61,508 bases of DNA, taken from positions 1 through 61,508 of the forward strand of contig PXRE01000011.1 in assembly GCA_003021085.1 (NCBI GenBank), written 5' to 3'. Position numbers and translations under genes: made by a program. Positions within the stretch are counted from its first letter, which is position 1, and each line of letters starts with the position of its first letter. The notes beneath the pieces were generated by a model. The model had not been told where the DNA came from. It searched no databases and saw only the letters and a program-made list of their open reading frames with translations. Positions 11,025 to 18,957 of this stretch are shown piece after piece. The DNA comes from Halobacteriales archaeon QS_1_68_20 (GTDB lineage: Archaea > Halobacteriota > Halobacteria > Halobacteriales > PXRE01).

Positions 11025-11800
11025 CCCACCACCAGCGGGACGACGATCCAGGCCACCAGCACTGCGAGGGCGGCCCACGCCGAGAGGTGGACGGGAACGT
11101 CGCCGAGGCGGTCGAGCGCGATGCCGCCGACGGCCCGCTGGTAGGCGACGGTCGGGTTCAGGCCGGTGAGGAACGTGGCCCAGGCGGGTTCGCCGCCCAG
11201 GAAGAACATATCGCCGTGCAGGACGTAGTTGACGGCGTTGGGGAGCCAGTTCCAGAGGTTCAGCGCGAAGACGACGTACAGCCCGTAGGTCGCGGCCGAG
11301 ACCTTCGTGCTGGAGTCCAGCGAGGCCGAGAGACCGACGGCGATGGCGGTGAACGCCAGCGCGAACGTCAGCGTGATGGCGACGACCGCGAGGAACGGGC
11401 CGGCCTCGAACGACGAGTACGCTCCCAGCATGACGAGCGCGGTCAGGGCGAACGACAACACCGTCGCCACGGAGACGACGGCACCCCTGCCGGCGACCTT
11501 CCCGAGGACGACGTCGCGGCGACTGTGGGGCAACGACAGCAGTAGCTTGACCGTGCCGGACTCGCGTTCGCCGACGATGGCCCGGTGGCCGACCATCAGC
11601 GCGACCAGCGAGAGGAACACGCCGACGACCTGCGGCAGGAACACGACGTACCCGGACGCGTCGATGGTGCCACCGCTGAGGACGGCCAGCAGGTACGCCA
11701 CGCCCGCCGTCAGCAGGACGAACACCGCCGTCACCGCCCACAGGGCCTTCGAGCGCACCGCGTCCTGGAAGTCCTTGCGAGCGACGACGACCCAGCTCAT
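10994..11800 (-). CDS. ABC-2 type transporter permease
   Basis: 268 residues with six hydrophobic segments: an N-terminal signal-anchor helix (ALWAVTAVFVLLTAGVAYLL), a long periplasmic-type loop, and then the helices of the NosY/ABC-2 family (FLSLVALMVGHRAIVGERES is the conserved cytosolic motif region). It starts in an ATGA overlap with the ATPase gene upstream and forms the membrane part of an exporter. The substrate is unknown. It could concern copper/NosY-like maturation, antibiotic export or lipid export. Confidence 0.88.
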   Translation of the reverse strand: MSWVVVARKDFQDAVRSKALWAVTAVFVLLTAGVAYLLAVLSGGTIDASGYVVFLPQVVGVFLSLVALMVGHRAIVGERESGTVKLLLSLPHSRRDVVLGKVAGRGAVVSVATVLSFALTALVMLGAYSSFEAGPFLAVVAITLTFALAFTAIAVGLSASLDSSTKVSAATYGLYVVFALNLWNWLPNAVNYVLHGDMFFLGGEPAWATFLTGLNPTVAYQRAVGGIALDRLGDVPVHLSAWAALAVLVAWIVVPLVVGYWRFDGADL

Positions 11801-12708
11801 GCGGGCACCTCCTCGGCAGTGTAGGAGAGGAACAGGTCCTCCAGGGACGTCTCGACCGTCTCGAAGTCCGCGACGCCGGTGGCGTCCTCCACGGCGTTGA
11901 GCGCCCGGAGTTTCGCGTCGGCGTCGCAGGTGATCGAGAGCGCCCCGCCGTCGACGGTGGCCGCAGAGACCCCGGCGACGTCGCGGACCGCCGCGGCGGC
12001 GGCCTCCGTGGCCCCGTCTACGGTGATCCGGAGACGACTCCCGCCCCCGGCGGCCGTCCGGAGGGCGTCGATGGCGTCGACCGCGACCAGCTGGCCGTCC
12101 CGGAGGATGCCCACCCGGTCACAGACCGCCTCGACCTGTTCGAGGACGTGACTGGAGAAGAAGACCGTCGCGCCGCGGTCGCGCTCCTGGCGGATGATTT
12201 TGCGCACCTCTCGGGCGCCGCCGGGGTCCAGACCGGTCGTCGGTTCGTCGAGGATCAGCAGGTCCGGCGACCCCGTCAGCGCCATCGCCAGCGCCAGGCG
12301 CTGGCGCATCCCCTTCGAGTACCCGCCGGCCTTGCGGTCGGCGGCGTCCGCGACGCCGACGCGCTCGAGCAGTTCGTGTGGGTCGTCGTCGGCGCCCTTC
12401 GACTCGACGGCGAACTCGACGTGCTGGCGGCCCGTCAGGCGGTCGTAGACGCCGAACGCCTCCGGGAGGACGCCCGTCCGGGCGCGTACCTCCTGGCCGC
12501 GCCGCTCGACGTCACGACCCAGCACTTCCACGGTGCCCCGGGTCGGTTCGATGAACTCCAGCATCAGGCCGATGGCCGTCGACTTCCCGGCGCCGTTGGG
12601 CCCCAGGAACCCGAATATCTCGCCCGACTCGACAGTCAGGTCGAGGCCGTCGAGTGCCGTGACCTCCCCGTACCGCTTGGTCACCCCCTCCATTCGAATA
12701 GCCGACAT
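11797..12708 (-). CDS. ABC transporter ATP-binding protein (ABC-2 exporter)
   Basis: 303 residues from MSAIRMEGVTKRYGEV. Walker A is GPNGAGKST, the signature SKGMRQRLALAMAL is a Q-for-S variant of LSGGQ, Walker B is LLILDEPTTGLDPGG, and the H-loop lies in FFSSHVLEQ. The C-terminal 80 residues form an accessory domain typical of CcmA/NatA-type exporters. It powers the permease encoded immediately downstream. Longer upstream starts extend into low-complexity sequence and are not used; MEGV five codons later is an alternative start. Confidence 0.92.
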   Translation of the reverse strand: MSAIRMEGVTKRYGEVTALDGLDLTVESGEIFGFLGPNGAGKSTAIGLMLEFIEPTRGTVEVLGRDVERRGQEVRARTGVLPEAFGVYDRLTGRQHVEFAVESKGADDDPHELLERVGVADAADRKAGGYSKGMRQRLALAMALTGSPDLLILDEPTTGLDPGGAREVRKIIRQERDRGATVFFSSHVLEQVEAVCDRVGILRDGQLVAVDAIDALRTAAGGGSRLRITVDGATEAAAAAVRDVAGVSAATVDGGALSITCDADAKLRALNAVEDATGVADFETVETSLEDLFLSYTAEEVPA

Positions 12709-12857
12709 GAGCGGTCGTTTCGACCCCCGTCCGGAATACCATTTCCCTTCTCGACGGCGCGACGAACCCGCAGACGCGGTTTCGCGGGGGACACTACCGC
12801 CCTGGGGTGGTTTGCCGGGCCACGAACGTTGAAAGGCCCGCGGTCCGACCGGCCGGT

Positions 12858-13796
12858 ATGGACGAACCCGCCGTGTTGCACACCGTGCAGGAGTGGCTAG
12901 GCGAGGACCTGGCGGCCGAACTGGAGGGTCGCGTCCCCGTGCGGGTCGCAACGACGCCGGAGCAGTCCCGTGACCTGCTCGCGGACGCCGAGGTGGCCAT
13001 CACCGGCCGACTTCCCGGGAAACTGGTCGACGCCGCTGGCGGGTTGACGTGGTTGCAGGCCATCAGTGCGGGCGTCGACCACCTCGCGCTGGACGAACTC
13101 GTGGAGCGGGGCGTCGCGGTGACCAACGCCGCGGGCGTCCACGCGCAACCGGCCGCCGAGCAGGTGTTCGGGTACCTGCTGACCGTCGAGCGCGGCCTAG
13201 ACGAGGCGGTCGACAACCAGCGCCGGGGCGTCTGGGAGCGGTACTCGCCGGGCGAACTGGCCGGCAAGACGCTGGGCGTCGTCGGCCTCGGTGCCATCGG
13301 TTCCCGCGTCGCGGAGGTGGGCCAGGCGTTCGGCCTGGAGGTCGTCGGGACCAAGCGGGACCCCAGCGACGCGCCCGACGCCGTCGACGAGGTGTACGGC
13401 CCCGACGACCTCCGGCCGGTGCTGACCCGGTCGGACTACCTGGTGCTGGCCTGTCCGCTGACCGAGGAGACCCGGGGGTTGATCGGTCGCGGGGAGTTGC
13501 GGGCGATGGACGGGGATGCGGTGCTGGTCAACGTCGCCCGCGGGGCGGTAATCGACCAGGACGCGCTGGTGCGGGCGTTGCAGTACCGCTGGATCAGGGC
13601 CGCGGCGCTGGACGTGTTCGAGGAAGAGCCGTTGCCCCCCGAGTCGCCGCTGTGGGACCTCTCGAACGCCTTCGTGACCCCGCACGTCGCCGGGTCGACG
13701 CCACGGTACGCCGAGCGACTGGCCGACATCATCGCGGAGAACTACGCCGCCTACCGCGAACGGGGCGTCGAGGCGCTGCAGAACCGGGTTCGTTAG
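12858..13796 (+). CDS. D-2-hydroxyacid dehydrogenase, NAD-binding
   Basis: 312 residues. The Rossmann motif is GVVGLGAIGSRVAEV, followed by TKRDPSDAP, which lacks an acidic residue at the end of the second strand, so NADP use is possible. Catalytic residues are R in NVARGAVIDQ, E in DVFEEEPLPPES and H in VTPHVAGSTP. It interconverts 2-oxo acids and D-2-hydroxyacids (glyoxylate, hydroxypyruvate or similar). Lack of an ACT/ASB tail separates it from serA further along. ATG 12858 follows a short spacer after the divergent ABC gene. The structured RNA copy A begins 42 bases after its stop. Confidence 0.9.
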   Translation: MDEPAVLHTVQEWLGEDLAAELEGRVPVRVATTPEQSRDLLADAEVAITGRLPGKLVDAAGGLTWLQAISAGVDHLALDELVERGVAVTNAAGVHAQPAAEQVFGYLLTVERGLDEAVDNQRRGVWERYSPGELAGKTLGVVGLGAIGSRVAEVGQAFGLEVVGTKRDPSDAPDAVDEVYGPDDLRPVLTRSDYLVLACPLTEETRGLIGRGELRAMDGDAVLVNVARGAVIDQDALVRALQYRWIRAAALDVFEEEPLPPESPLWDLSNAFVTPHVAGSTPRYAERLADIIAENYAAYRERGVEALQNRVR

Positions 13797-13810
13797 GTTG
13801 GACGGCTGGT

Positions 13811-13817
13811 TTTATAG
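13811..13817 (+). promoter_or_regulatory. TATA box for structured RNA copy A
   Basis: TTTATAG, centred 24 bases before the GGCGCGCGC sequence at 13838. RNA copy B has its TATA box at the same spacing, which supports a true promoter. Confidence 0.6.
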
Positions 13818-13837
13818 TCAGCCCGAATTTGGATCAC

Positions 13838-14126
13838 GGCGCGCGCAAGGAACGCGCGAGAGGTCCCCGCGAACGCACGTGAGCGGGGGCTCGCCAGAGC
13901 TTGCTCTGGCGGTGGATGAGCACCCGAGCGAAGCGAGGAGCGCAATCGGTTGGGGAGGGCGTGGCCATCCCTAGGTCAAGTGGTCGCTAGCGTTGACCCC
14001 GTCCAAACCAGCAAGACTAGCGGCATGCAAGACCTAGGGGTCTACCTCACACCTCCCCAACCACTGGGCTCGGCCCGGCGGGCGGCCGCCGGCCCGCCGC
14101 GCCTCTCACGGACCCTCGAGCGCGTT
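13838..14126 (+). ncRNA. Structured RNA gene, copy A (novel family)
   Basis: This stretch has no coding frame but nested complementary arms. The conserved core runs from 13948 to 14062. Its helices are GGTTGGGGAGG with CCTCCCCAACC, then CCCTAGGTC with GACCTAGGG, then CGCTAG with CTAGCG. Outside the core, 13851-13866 can pair with 14110-14126 (about 15 pairs with small bulges). Local hairpins such as GCCAGAG/CTCTGGC (13893-13910) form a side arm that copy B lacks. A TATA box precedes it at the right distance. The core is almost identical to 48731-48837. It resembles neither SRP RNA, RNase P RNA, tRNA nor rRNA in any motif I know. The exact ends are inferred. Confidence 0.6.
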
Positions 14127-14131
14127 GCTCC

Positions 14132-14638
14132 TCAAGCCGGCAACCGCACACGACCAGCCTCGCCGCCGTGGGCGGCGTCCCAGAAGACGAGTTCGTCGAC
14201 CGTCCAGGTCACGGGGTCGACCTTCCGGTCGAGCAGGCGGTCCACGGTCTCGCAGTCGGCGTCCCGGGCGAGCGTGACGTGGGGGACGTAGCCCTCGCCT
14301 TCGACACCCTCGGCGGGGGGGAACGAGTCGAGCAGGCGGTCGTGGGCCCGGCGGAGGCCGGGGCTCTCGACCGCGAGGTAGACGACCGGCCCGGGGCCGC
14401 TGGCGGGGTCCTCGAAGGCCTCGACCCCGGTGACCCGCGCCTCGAACGGCGGCAGGCCCGCCAGTTCCTCGCGGGCCCGGGCCTGGACGTGGTCGTACTC
14501 CCCCGGGGCCGGCGACCCGAGGCGCTTGCAGACCAGCGTGTGCTCCTCGCGGATGCGCTCGAACCCGACGAGGTGTGGCGCCAGGTCGGACGCCAGGCGG
14601 GCGACCCGCCCCGGGACCGGGACGTTCAGGCTGTACAC
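14132..14638 (-). CDS. 2'-5' RNA ligase / 2H phosphoesterase family protein
   Basis: 168 residues starting with GTG at 14638 (VYSLNVPVPGRV). The two HxT motifs of the 2H superfamily are present: EEHTLVCKRL near residue 34 and PHVTLARDAD near residue 133. Members hydrolyse or form 2'-5' or cyclic phosphodiester bonds in RNA or nucleotides. Which reaction applies is unknown. The ATG-less start is inferred because the upstream sequence does not fit the family. Its 3' end abuts the 3' arm of RNA copy A on the opposite strand. Confidence 0.8.
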   Translation of the reverse strand: MYSLNVPVPGRVARLASDLAPHLVGFERIREEHTLVCKRLGSPAPGEYDHVQARAREELAGLPPFEARVTGVEAFEDPASGPGPVVYLAVESPGLRRAHDRLLDSFPPAEGVEGEGYVPHVTLARDADCETVDRLLDRKVDPVTWTVDELVFWDAAHGGEAGRVRLPA

Positions 14639-14679
14639 GGTCGTGTTCGGTCGTCGTCGGATTTCAGGATGTCGGTCGG

Positions 14680-14856
14680 CTAGAAGAAGTCGGTCAACCA
14701 GCCGACGATCAGCGCGACGATGGCGACGGCGATAGCGACCTGCAACAGGGTGTAGACGAGACCCTTGACGATGGCGAGCACCGTCGTGACGGCCCACAGC
14801 GCGACCCAGACGACCGCCAGAACCAGCAGTACCTTCAGGAGGGTGTCGACCCCCAT
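14680..14856 (-). CDS. Small two-helix membrane protein
   Basis: 58 residues from MGVDTLLKVLLVLAVVWV, with two nearly continuous hydrophobic helices and a short polar end (GWLTDFF). Small membrane proteins of this kind (DUF7554-like) are common in haloarchaea; the function is unknown. An in-frame ATG at 14874 would add six residues. It lies 41 bases upstream of the 2H phosphoesterase start on the same strand and may share its transcript. Confidence 0.65.
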   Translation of the reverse strand: MGVDTLLKVLLVLAVVWVALWAVTTVLAIVKGLVYTLLQVAIAVAIVALIVGWLTDFF

Positions 14857-14973
14857 AAGTGCGCGAGTTGACATACTCGGCACTGGCGGGGCCTTGCCCA
14901 AAAACATTGTGCTCGAAAGGTCAGAATTGGTCGGGTGGCGGGGGCAGGCGAGCGGGGACGACAGCAGCGCTCG

Positions 14974-15525
14974 TCACCCCGAGAGCACGGCGTACAGCGC
15001 GCCGAGGATGCCGCCACACACGAGGTGGCCGACCAGCGACTGCAGGGCAGACGGGTCCAGCAGGAACGGGATCGGGAGGGTACCGACGCCGACCGCACTC
15101 GTCCAGGCGGGCCAGATGAAGCCGACGTTCACGAACTACAGCGCGAATCCATACACGCCACCGAGTGCGAGGCCGGGCCCGGGGGCGGCCGCGTAGTCGG
15201 CCAGCGAACGCGACCAGGTGAGGACGGCGTACAGTAGCCCGAACACGAGACTCAACAACATGTGGCTGGCCCACCCGAGGGCGACGCTCTCCTGGCCGAA
15301 GGTGAACAGGGCACCGATGGTCGCCATAGAGCCCATCACGAACTGGATCAGCACCCCGAACGCGATTCCCGCGACGACGCTGGCGAGCGCGGCGTCACGG
15401 AGTCCCCCGGACGGAGGTGCGGTCGTGCCCTCGGGTTCGGCGGCCGTGGTTTGTGATATCGTTCCGATAGCTTGCGGGCACGCCGAAGTAGTCGTTTCGG
15501 CCGTGCGCAGTTCGAACACGGACAC
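14974..15525 (-). pseudogene. Multi-spanning membrane protein interrupted by an in-frame TAG
   Basis: The frame encodes a polar Thr-rich N-terminus, then hydrophobic segments (ALASVVAGIAFGVLIQFV, ASHMLLSLVFGLLYAV). It then meets a TAG at 15136-15138 inside GVYGFAL*FVNVGFIWP. Translation after the stop continues in the same frame with clear membrane-protein sequence (TSAVGVGTLPIPF, LVCGGILGALYAVLSG) to TGA at 14974. A Trp codon TGG changed to TAG explains it simply. No ATG is available; GTG at 15525 is the best start, so the beginning is uncertain. The family may be DUF6789-like. A sequencing error cannot be excluded. Confidence 0.7.
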
Positions 15526-15545
15526 CGTCGCGGGACCCCTGACCG

Positions 15546-15551
15546 CTTTAA
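15546..15551 (+). promoter_or_regulatory. TATA box for the gene at 15575
   Basis: CTTTAA about 26 bases before the ATG, in the standard position for a leaderless haloarchaeal gene. Confidence 0.55.
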
Positions 15552-15574
15552 CCCCGGGGACCGACGACTGTACT

Positions 15575-15811
15575 ATGGCAGATCCGCTGCGCGCGGACGC
15601 CGGGGAACTCACCGCCGAGGAGATACTCACCGCGCTGCACGACGGCAGGCGGGTGATCGTCAAGACCGAGATGCTCGGGAGCAAGCACGAGATCACCCTG
15701 CGCCACGACGGTGGCGTGTACTACTGTGACACGCCGACGACGCTACACAAACACGAGAGCACCGAAGAGATGCGCCAGTGCATCCAGAACCAGGGCTACG
15801 CGGCGGATTGA
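15575..15811 (+). CDS. Small haloarchaeal protein of 78 residues
   Basis: MADPLRADAGELTAEEILTA is followed by RRVIVKTEMLGSKHEITLRH and DGGVYYCDTPTTLHKHES. It is a soluble alpha/beta protein with one cysteine and two histidines in a row of short strands. No named family is recognised. A TATA-like element sits 26 bases before the ATG. It diverges from the interrupted membrane-protein gene. Confidence 0.65.
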   Translation: MADPLRADAGELTAEEILTALHDGRRVIVKTEMLGSKHEITLRHDGGVYYCDTPTTLHKHESTEEMRQCIQNQGYAAD

Positions 15812-15944
15812 TCCCGCAGAACTCCCGGCCGTCGGGGCGCTCGTGCGGCCGTGTGGTCGCCGCGCACGAGCGATTACGTCCCGGTAACCGCCTAACCTGT
15901 AACTCTCGTAGGGTTTTATGCGAGTCCGGACCGAACGAAGTAAC

Positions 15945-16343
15945 ATGTCCAGGTCAGGGAGTCCCGAGACCCTGCGGGACCTCGCGCGGGTCGAGGACCC
16001 CGAGTTCGCGGACGTCATGGCGAGCGTGTTCGGGATCAGGGACCACGAGACGCGGACGTACCTGGCGCTTCTGGAGCGGCCGGGCAGCACGGTGGCGGAA
16101 CTGGCAGAGGAACTGGACCGCGACCGCAGCAACGTCAACCGCTCGCTGACGACGCTCATGGAGGTCGGCCTCGCCACCCGCGAGCGTCGCCTCCTTGACC
16201 CCGGCGGCTACGTCTACCAGTACACCGCGACGCCGCTGTCGGAGGCCAAGGAGTTGCTCCACGCGTCCCTCGACGAGTGGACCGAGGAGGTCCACGAACG
16301 CATCGACGAGGTCGATCCCGAGGGTATTCGCGGCAACGCCTGA
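15945..16343 (+). CDS. Helix-turn-helix transcription regulator (MarR/TrmB-like)
   Basis: 132 residues. The winged helix is ETRTYLALLERPGSTVAELA, then EELDRDRSNVNRSLTTLMEV and a wing (LATRERRLLDPGGYVYQYTA). A C-terminal helix (EAKELLHASLDEWTEEVHER) probably dimerises. This is the TrmB/MarR-like layout of single-domain haloarchaeal regulators. Start 15945 is preferred because GTTTTATG just upstream (15912-15918) fits a TATA box at the correct distance. The next gene, CapA-like, follows in the same direction after 61 bases and may be a target. Confidence 0.8.
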   Translation: MSRSGSPETLRDLARVEDPEFADVMASVFGIRDHETRTYLALLERPGSTVAELAEELDRDRSNVNRSLTTLMEVGLATRERRLLDPGGYVYQYTATPLSEAKELLHASLDEWTEEVHERIDEVDPEGIRGNA

Positions 16344-16404
16344 ACCCCACGTCGGCCGCACGGTCGGGAACGGGTACTTCCCGCTCCGTGCTAAACTGTC
16401 ACAT

Positions 16405-17394
16405 ATGGCCCCGACCAGGCTGGGGTTCACGGGCGACGTGATGCTCGGCCGGAAGGTCGACGAGTACCAGCGGCGCCGCGAGTTCGACCACGTCTGGGGG
16501 AACCTCCGCGACCGCCTCCGGGACCTCGACGGCCTGCTGATCAACCTCGAGTGCACGCTCTCGACCCGCGGGGACCCCTGGACGGAGACGCGACACCCCT
16601 TCCACTTTCGGGCCGACCCCGACTGGGCGGTGCCCGCGCTCGACCGGGTCGGCGTCGACTACTGCTCGCTGGCGAACAACCACCTGCTGGACTTCCACGA
16701 ACCCGCGCTGGTCGACACGCTCGACCACCTCGACGTGGCGAGCATCGCCCGCGCCGGCGCCGGCCGGGACCGCGCGGAGGCGTTTCGACCCGCTCGCTTC
16801 GCCGTCGGGGACCTCGAGATCGCCTGCGTCGCGTTCACCGACAACGCGCGGGAGTGGGAACCCGGCGAGGACGACCCCGGCATCGCGCACCTCGGCGGGA
16901 CCGGCACCGAGAGCCGCGAACTCGTCCGCGAGACGCTCGACCGGATCGAAGACGACGGAACGGCCCCCGACGTGCTGGTGGCGTCGTTGCACTGGGGGCC
17001 GAACATGGTCGAGGAACCGGACGAGGAGTTCCGGGAGTTCTGCCGGTGGCTCGCGGCGGAGGGCGTCGACGTGATCCACGGCCACAGCGCCCACGTCTTC
17101 CACGGCGTCGAGGTGTACGACGGGTCGCTACTGTGCTACGACATGGGCGACTTCGTGGACGACTACCGCGTCGACCGGCGGTTGCGGAACGACCGGAGCT
17201 TCCTGTTCGAGGTGCTGGTCGCGGGCGGCGAGGTAGCGGAACTGCGCCTGTTCCCGGTCGAGATCTACGACTACTCGGTCCACGAGACCGGTCGGGACGT
17301 CGCCCGGTGGAGTCGAGAGCGGATGCGGGGGCTGTCCCGGGAGTTCGGGACCGAGTTCGAGCGGGACGGGAAGGAACTGGTGCTGGCGGTGTAG
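16405..17394 (+). CDS. CapA-family (PgsA-like) metallophosphoesterase-fold protein
   Basis: 329 residues from MAPTRLGFTGDVMLGRKVDE. Motifs of the CapA/PGA_cap family include GDVMLGR, INLECTLSTRG, SLANNHLLDFHEPALVDTL, SLHWGPN and DVIHGHSAHVFHG, which build a calcineurin-like metal site (D, N, H, H). Bacterial relatives act in poly-gamma-glutamate capsule synthesis; in haloarchaea the role is not proven, although poly-glutamate production is known in some. No signal peptide is evident. Initiation at ATG 16405 fits the first core strand. Confidence 0.88.
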   Translation: MAPTRLGFTGDVMLGRKVDEYQRRREFDHVWGNLRDRLRDLDGLLINLECTLSTRGDPWTETRHPFHFRADPDWAVPALDRVGVDYCSLANNHLLDFHEPALVDTLDHLDVASIARAGAGRDRAEAFRPARFAVGDLEIACVAFTDNAREWEPGEDDPGIAHLGGTGTESRELVRETLDRIEDDGTAPDVLVASLHWGPNMVEEPDEEFREFCRWLAAEGVDVIHGHSAHVFHGVEVYDGSLLCYDMGDFVDDYRVDRRLRNDRSFLFEVLVAGGEVAELRLFPVEIYDYSVHETGRDVARWSRERMRGLSREFGTEFERDGKELVLAV

Positions 17395-17403
17395 GGTCTC
17401 GCG

Positions 17404-17736
17404 TTATCGTGGGAAGTTAGAGCCAGTTCTCGCTGAGAAACACGACCGGCGGGTATCAGTGACGGTCGTGATGATACGGAATATCTCGAAGGTCGTGAGC
17501 TGTTGGTTCGGACAGTAGAACACTCCTGCGTGGTCGTCTTCAGGGTCGGCGAAGTGGTCGTCGTAGGTCACGATAATCCGGTCAGTTTCCCGAGCATAGC
17601 GTCGGACGTTGGAGTCGTCCGTTTCTGGACCGAGACTACCGAGTTCGACGACGCGCTCGACGTCGTGTCCCTCCCTCGCGAGCTTCCGCCCGAGGTCGGC
17701 CTCGATGTTCTCGTCCAACAGCAGCCGCAGTTGCAT
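17404..17736 (-). CDS. DUF5615 PIN-like toxin with a frameshifted C-terminus
   Basis: The annotated frame begins MQLRLLLDENIEADLGRKLA, with the PIN-like residues D and E of LLLDEN, then DRIIVTYDDHFAD. These are DUF5615 toxin hallmarks. After FRIITTVTD the frame turns into unlikely sequence (TRRSCFSARTGS). In a different frame the same DNA reads YPPVVFLSENWL and then stops at 17417, which is a typical DUF5615 ending. A small deletion near 17455-17460 therefore probably changed the last 12 residues. Whether nuclease function survives is unknown. It pairs with the DUF433 gene upstream, 6 bases away. Confidence 0.75.
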   Translation of the reverse strand: MQLRLLLDENIEADLGRKLAREGHDVERVVELGSLGPETDDSNVRRYARETDRIIVTYDDHFADPEDDHAGVFYCPNQQLTTFEIFRIITTVTDTRRSCFSARTGSNFPR

Positions 17737-17742
17737 CGGTCT

Positions 17743-18042
17743 TCACTCGGCGACGTCCTCGGGGCCAGCGACGACTCGGGAATCGCCCGCAGCCGCCTGT
17801 TCACGTTCTTCGCGTCTGGCGTCGATTTCGGCCATCTCGCCTGGATGTTCGTGGTAGTACGCCAGGGCGCGATAGACGTCGGCCACGTCGAGGTCGAAAC
17901 GGTCGGCGACGGTCCCCGGGTTAAGGCCACGCCCTTCGACCAGTTCGTGGACGTGGTAGACGCCGATACGGGTCCCGTCGATTCGGGGGTCACCACCGAG
18001 GACGTCCGGCGTAGAGACGATGCGGGCACGCTGCTGGGCCAT
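17743..18042 (-). CDS. DUF433 antitoxin
   Basis: 99 residues. The DUF433 core is IVSTPDVLGGDPRIDGTRIG, followed by VHELVEGRGLNPGTVADRF and DLDVADVYRALAYYHEHPGE, a helix-turn-helix that should bind DNA. DUF433 and DUF5615 genes commonly occur together and behave as toxin-antitoxin systems. The order antitoxin then toxin with a 6-base gap is the usual one. The gene starts at the edge of an AT-rich segment and the promoter lies there. Confidence 0.85.
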   Translation of the reverse strand: MAQQRARIVSTPDVLGGDPRIDGTRIGVYHVHELVEGRGLNPGTVADRFDLDVADVYRALAYYHEHPGEMAEIDARREEREQAAAGDSRVVAGPEDVAE

Positions 18043-18153
18043 CTCGCTCCACGATAGGGCGTGTTGTGATAAAAACCTTCGTTGAGAGATTGCAGATATA
18101 TTCAGTTAAAAATATCCGTAAATAACTCCCACAACTATTGTATTTATATTGTT
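18043..18153. promoter_or_regulatory. AT-rich intergenic region upstream of the DUF433 gene
   Basis: A run of AT-rich sequence (for example TTGTATTTATATTGTTTC near 18137) contrasts with the GC-rich surroundings. It contains the DUF433 promoter on the minus strand and the 3' end of the AT-rich membrane-protein gene. Confidence 0.4.
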
Positions 18154-18867
18154 TCATCTGTTTATCTCCTCATTATAGTACTCTTTTAATAGTGATTCAA
18201 AGTAGACGTGGGGTGTAATTATAAGGATCAAAGATATTATTACTAATACTACGAATATAATAGATAATGATAGCGTCGATAGGACCAATGTGCTATTACT
18301 AGGTTGATATGCCACTTCTACCATATATACCGCAGCAGAAATAACGAATGCAATCCAAAGGTTGAGGAAGAAGGCATAGAGGGACTGATGTCGTTGCGTC
18401 CGAGGTGACATATTCGGTTCCAAATAAAGAATGAGCATATCGTAAATGTCCCTCGGCTCATCTGTGTCAAAATCAACGTTAAACTTACCCTCCATACTCA
18501 GTCTAAAATCGAAGTTTAGACGTTCTGGCAGGTACTCTGTTTCATTATGGTCAAAAAACTTTTCCGATAAAAGATGGGGGAGTTTTTCATTGATATGAAG
18601 GTTGATACGATAATATTTCGTCAATTTTGACTGGTCATCTGTGTAATGGTAAATAAAATAATGAAACGGACCTGGGACTCGGAACAAACTTGTTCGGATC
18701 AACTCAGTCACTTCACCAAGTATAAATGATGATATCACTATCATCAGGATTACTAAACTCTTGTTCCTCAATACACCTGGGTTTACAAAATATATTCCAG
18801 ATAAGAGTGGGATAACAAATACAGCCCCTGGGATAATACGGGTGAGGAAATCACGTAGTGTAAACAA
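18154..18867 (-). CDS. AT-rich membrane protein, unknown function
   Basis: 237 residues with two hydrophobic helices near the N-terminus (IIPGAVFVIPLLSGIYF and LVILMIVISSFILGEV), a soluble middle of about 100 residues (INEKLPHLLSEKFFDHNETE), and two C-terminal helices (LWIAFVISAAVYMVEV, IIFVVLVIISLILII). Codon and base use is strikingly AT-rich compared with neighbours, and basic residues are more frequent, indicating recent transfer. I do not recognise a family. The location between a toxin-antitoxin pair and a phage-repressor-like gene suggests a mobile or defence context. Confidence 0.7.
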   Translation of the reverse strand: MFTLRDFLTRIIPGAVFVIPLLSGIYFVNPGVLRNKSLVILMIVISSFILGEVTELIRTSLFRVPGPFHYFIYHYTDDQSKLTKYYRINLHINEKLPHLLSEKFFDHNETEYLPERLNFDFRLSMEGKFNVDFDTDEPRDIYDMLILYLEPNMSPRTQRHQSLYAFFLNLWIAFVISAAVYMVEVAYQPSNSTLVLSTLSLSIIFVVLVIISLILIITPHVYFESLLKEYYNEEINR

Positions 18868-18957
18868 ACCTAGCGTTTTACTTGCACTTCATGATACCAA
18901 CTTACCCACTATTAGCTTATATTCTTCTTGAAGGAGTAATACTTAAGATAGTATGGT

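Noticed and set aside
13838..14126. SRP RNA or RNase P RNA as an explanation of the structured RNA
   Set aside because: None of the hallmark motifs (SRP helix 8 GNAR-loop region, RNase P GAGGAAAGUC-type core) are present, and there are two copies of different length.
15136..15138. Pyrrolysine or selenocysteine-like recoding at the in-frame TAG
   Set aside because: No supporting element or pathway gene is visible and the residue sits in a hydrophobic segment where Trp is a simple explanation.
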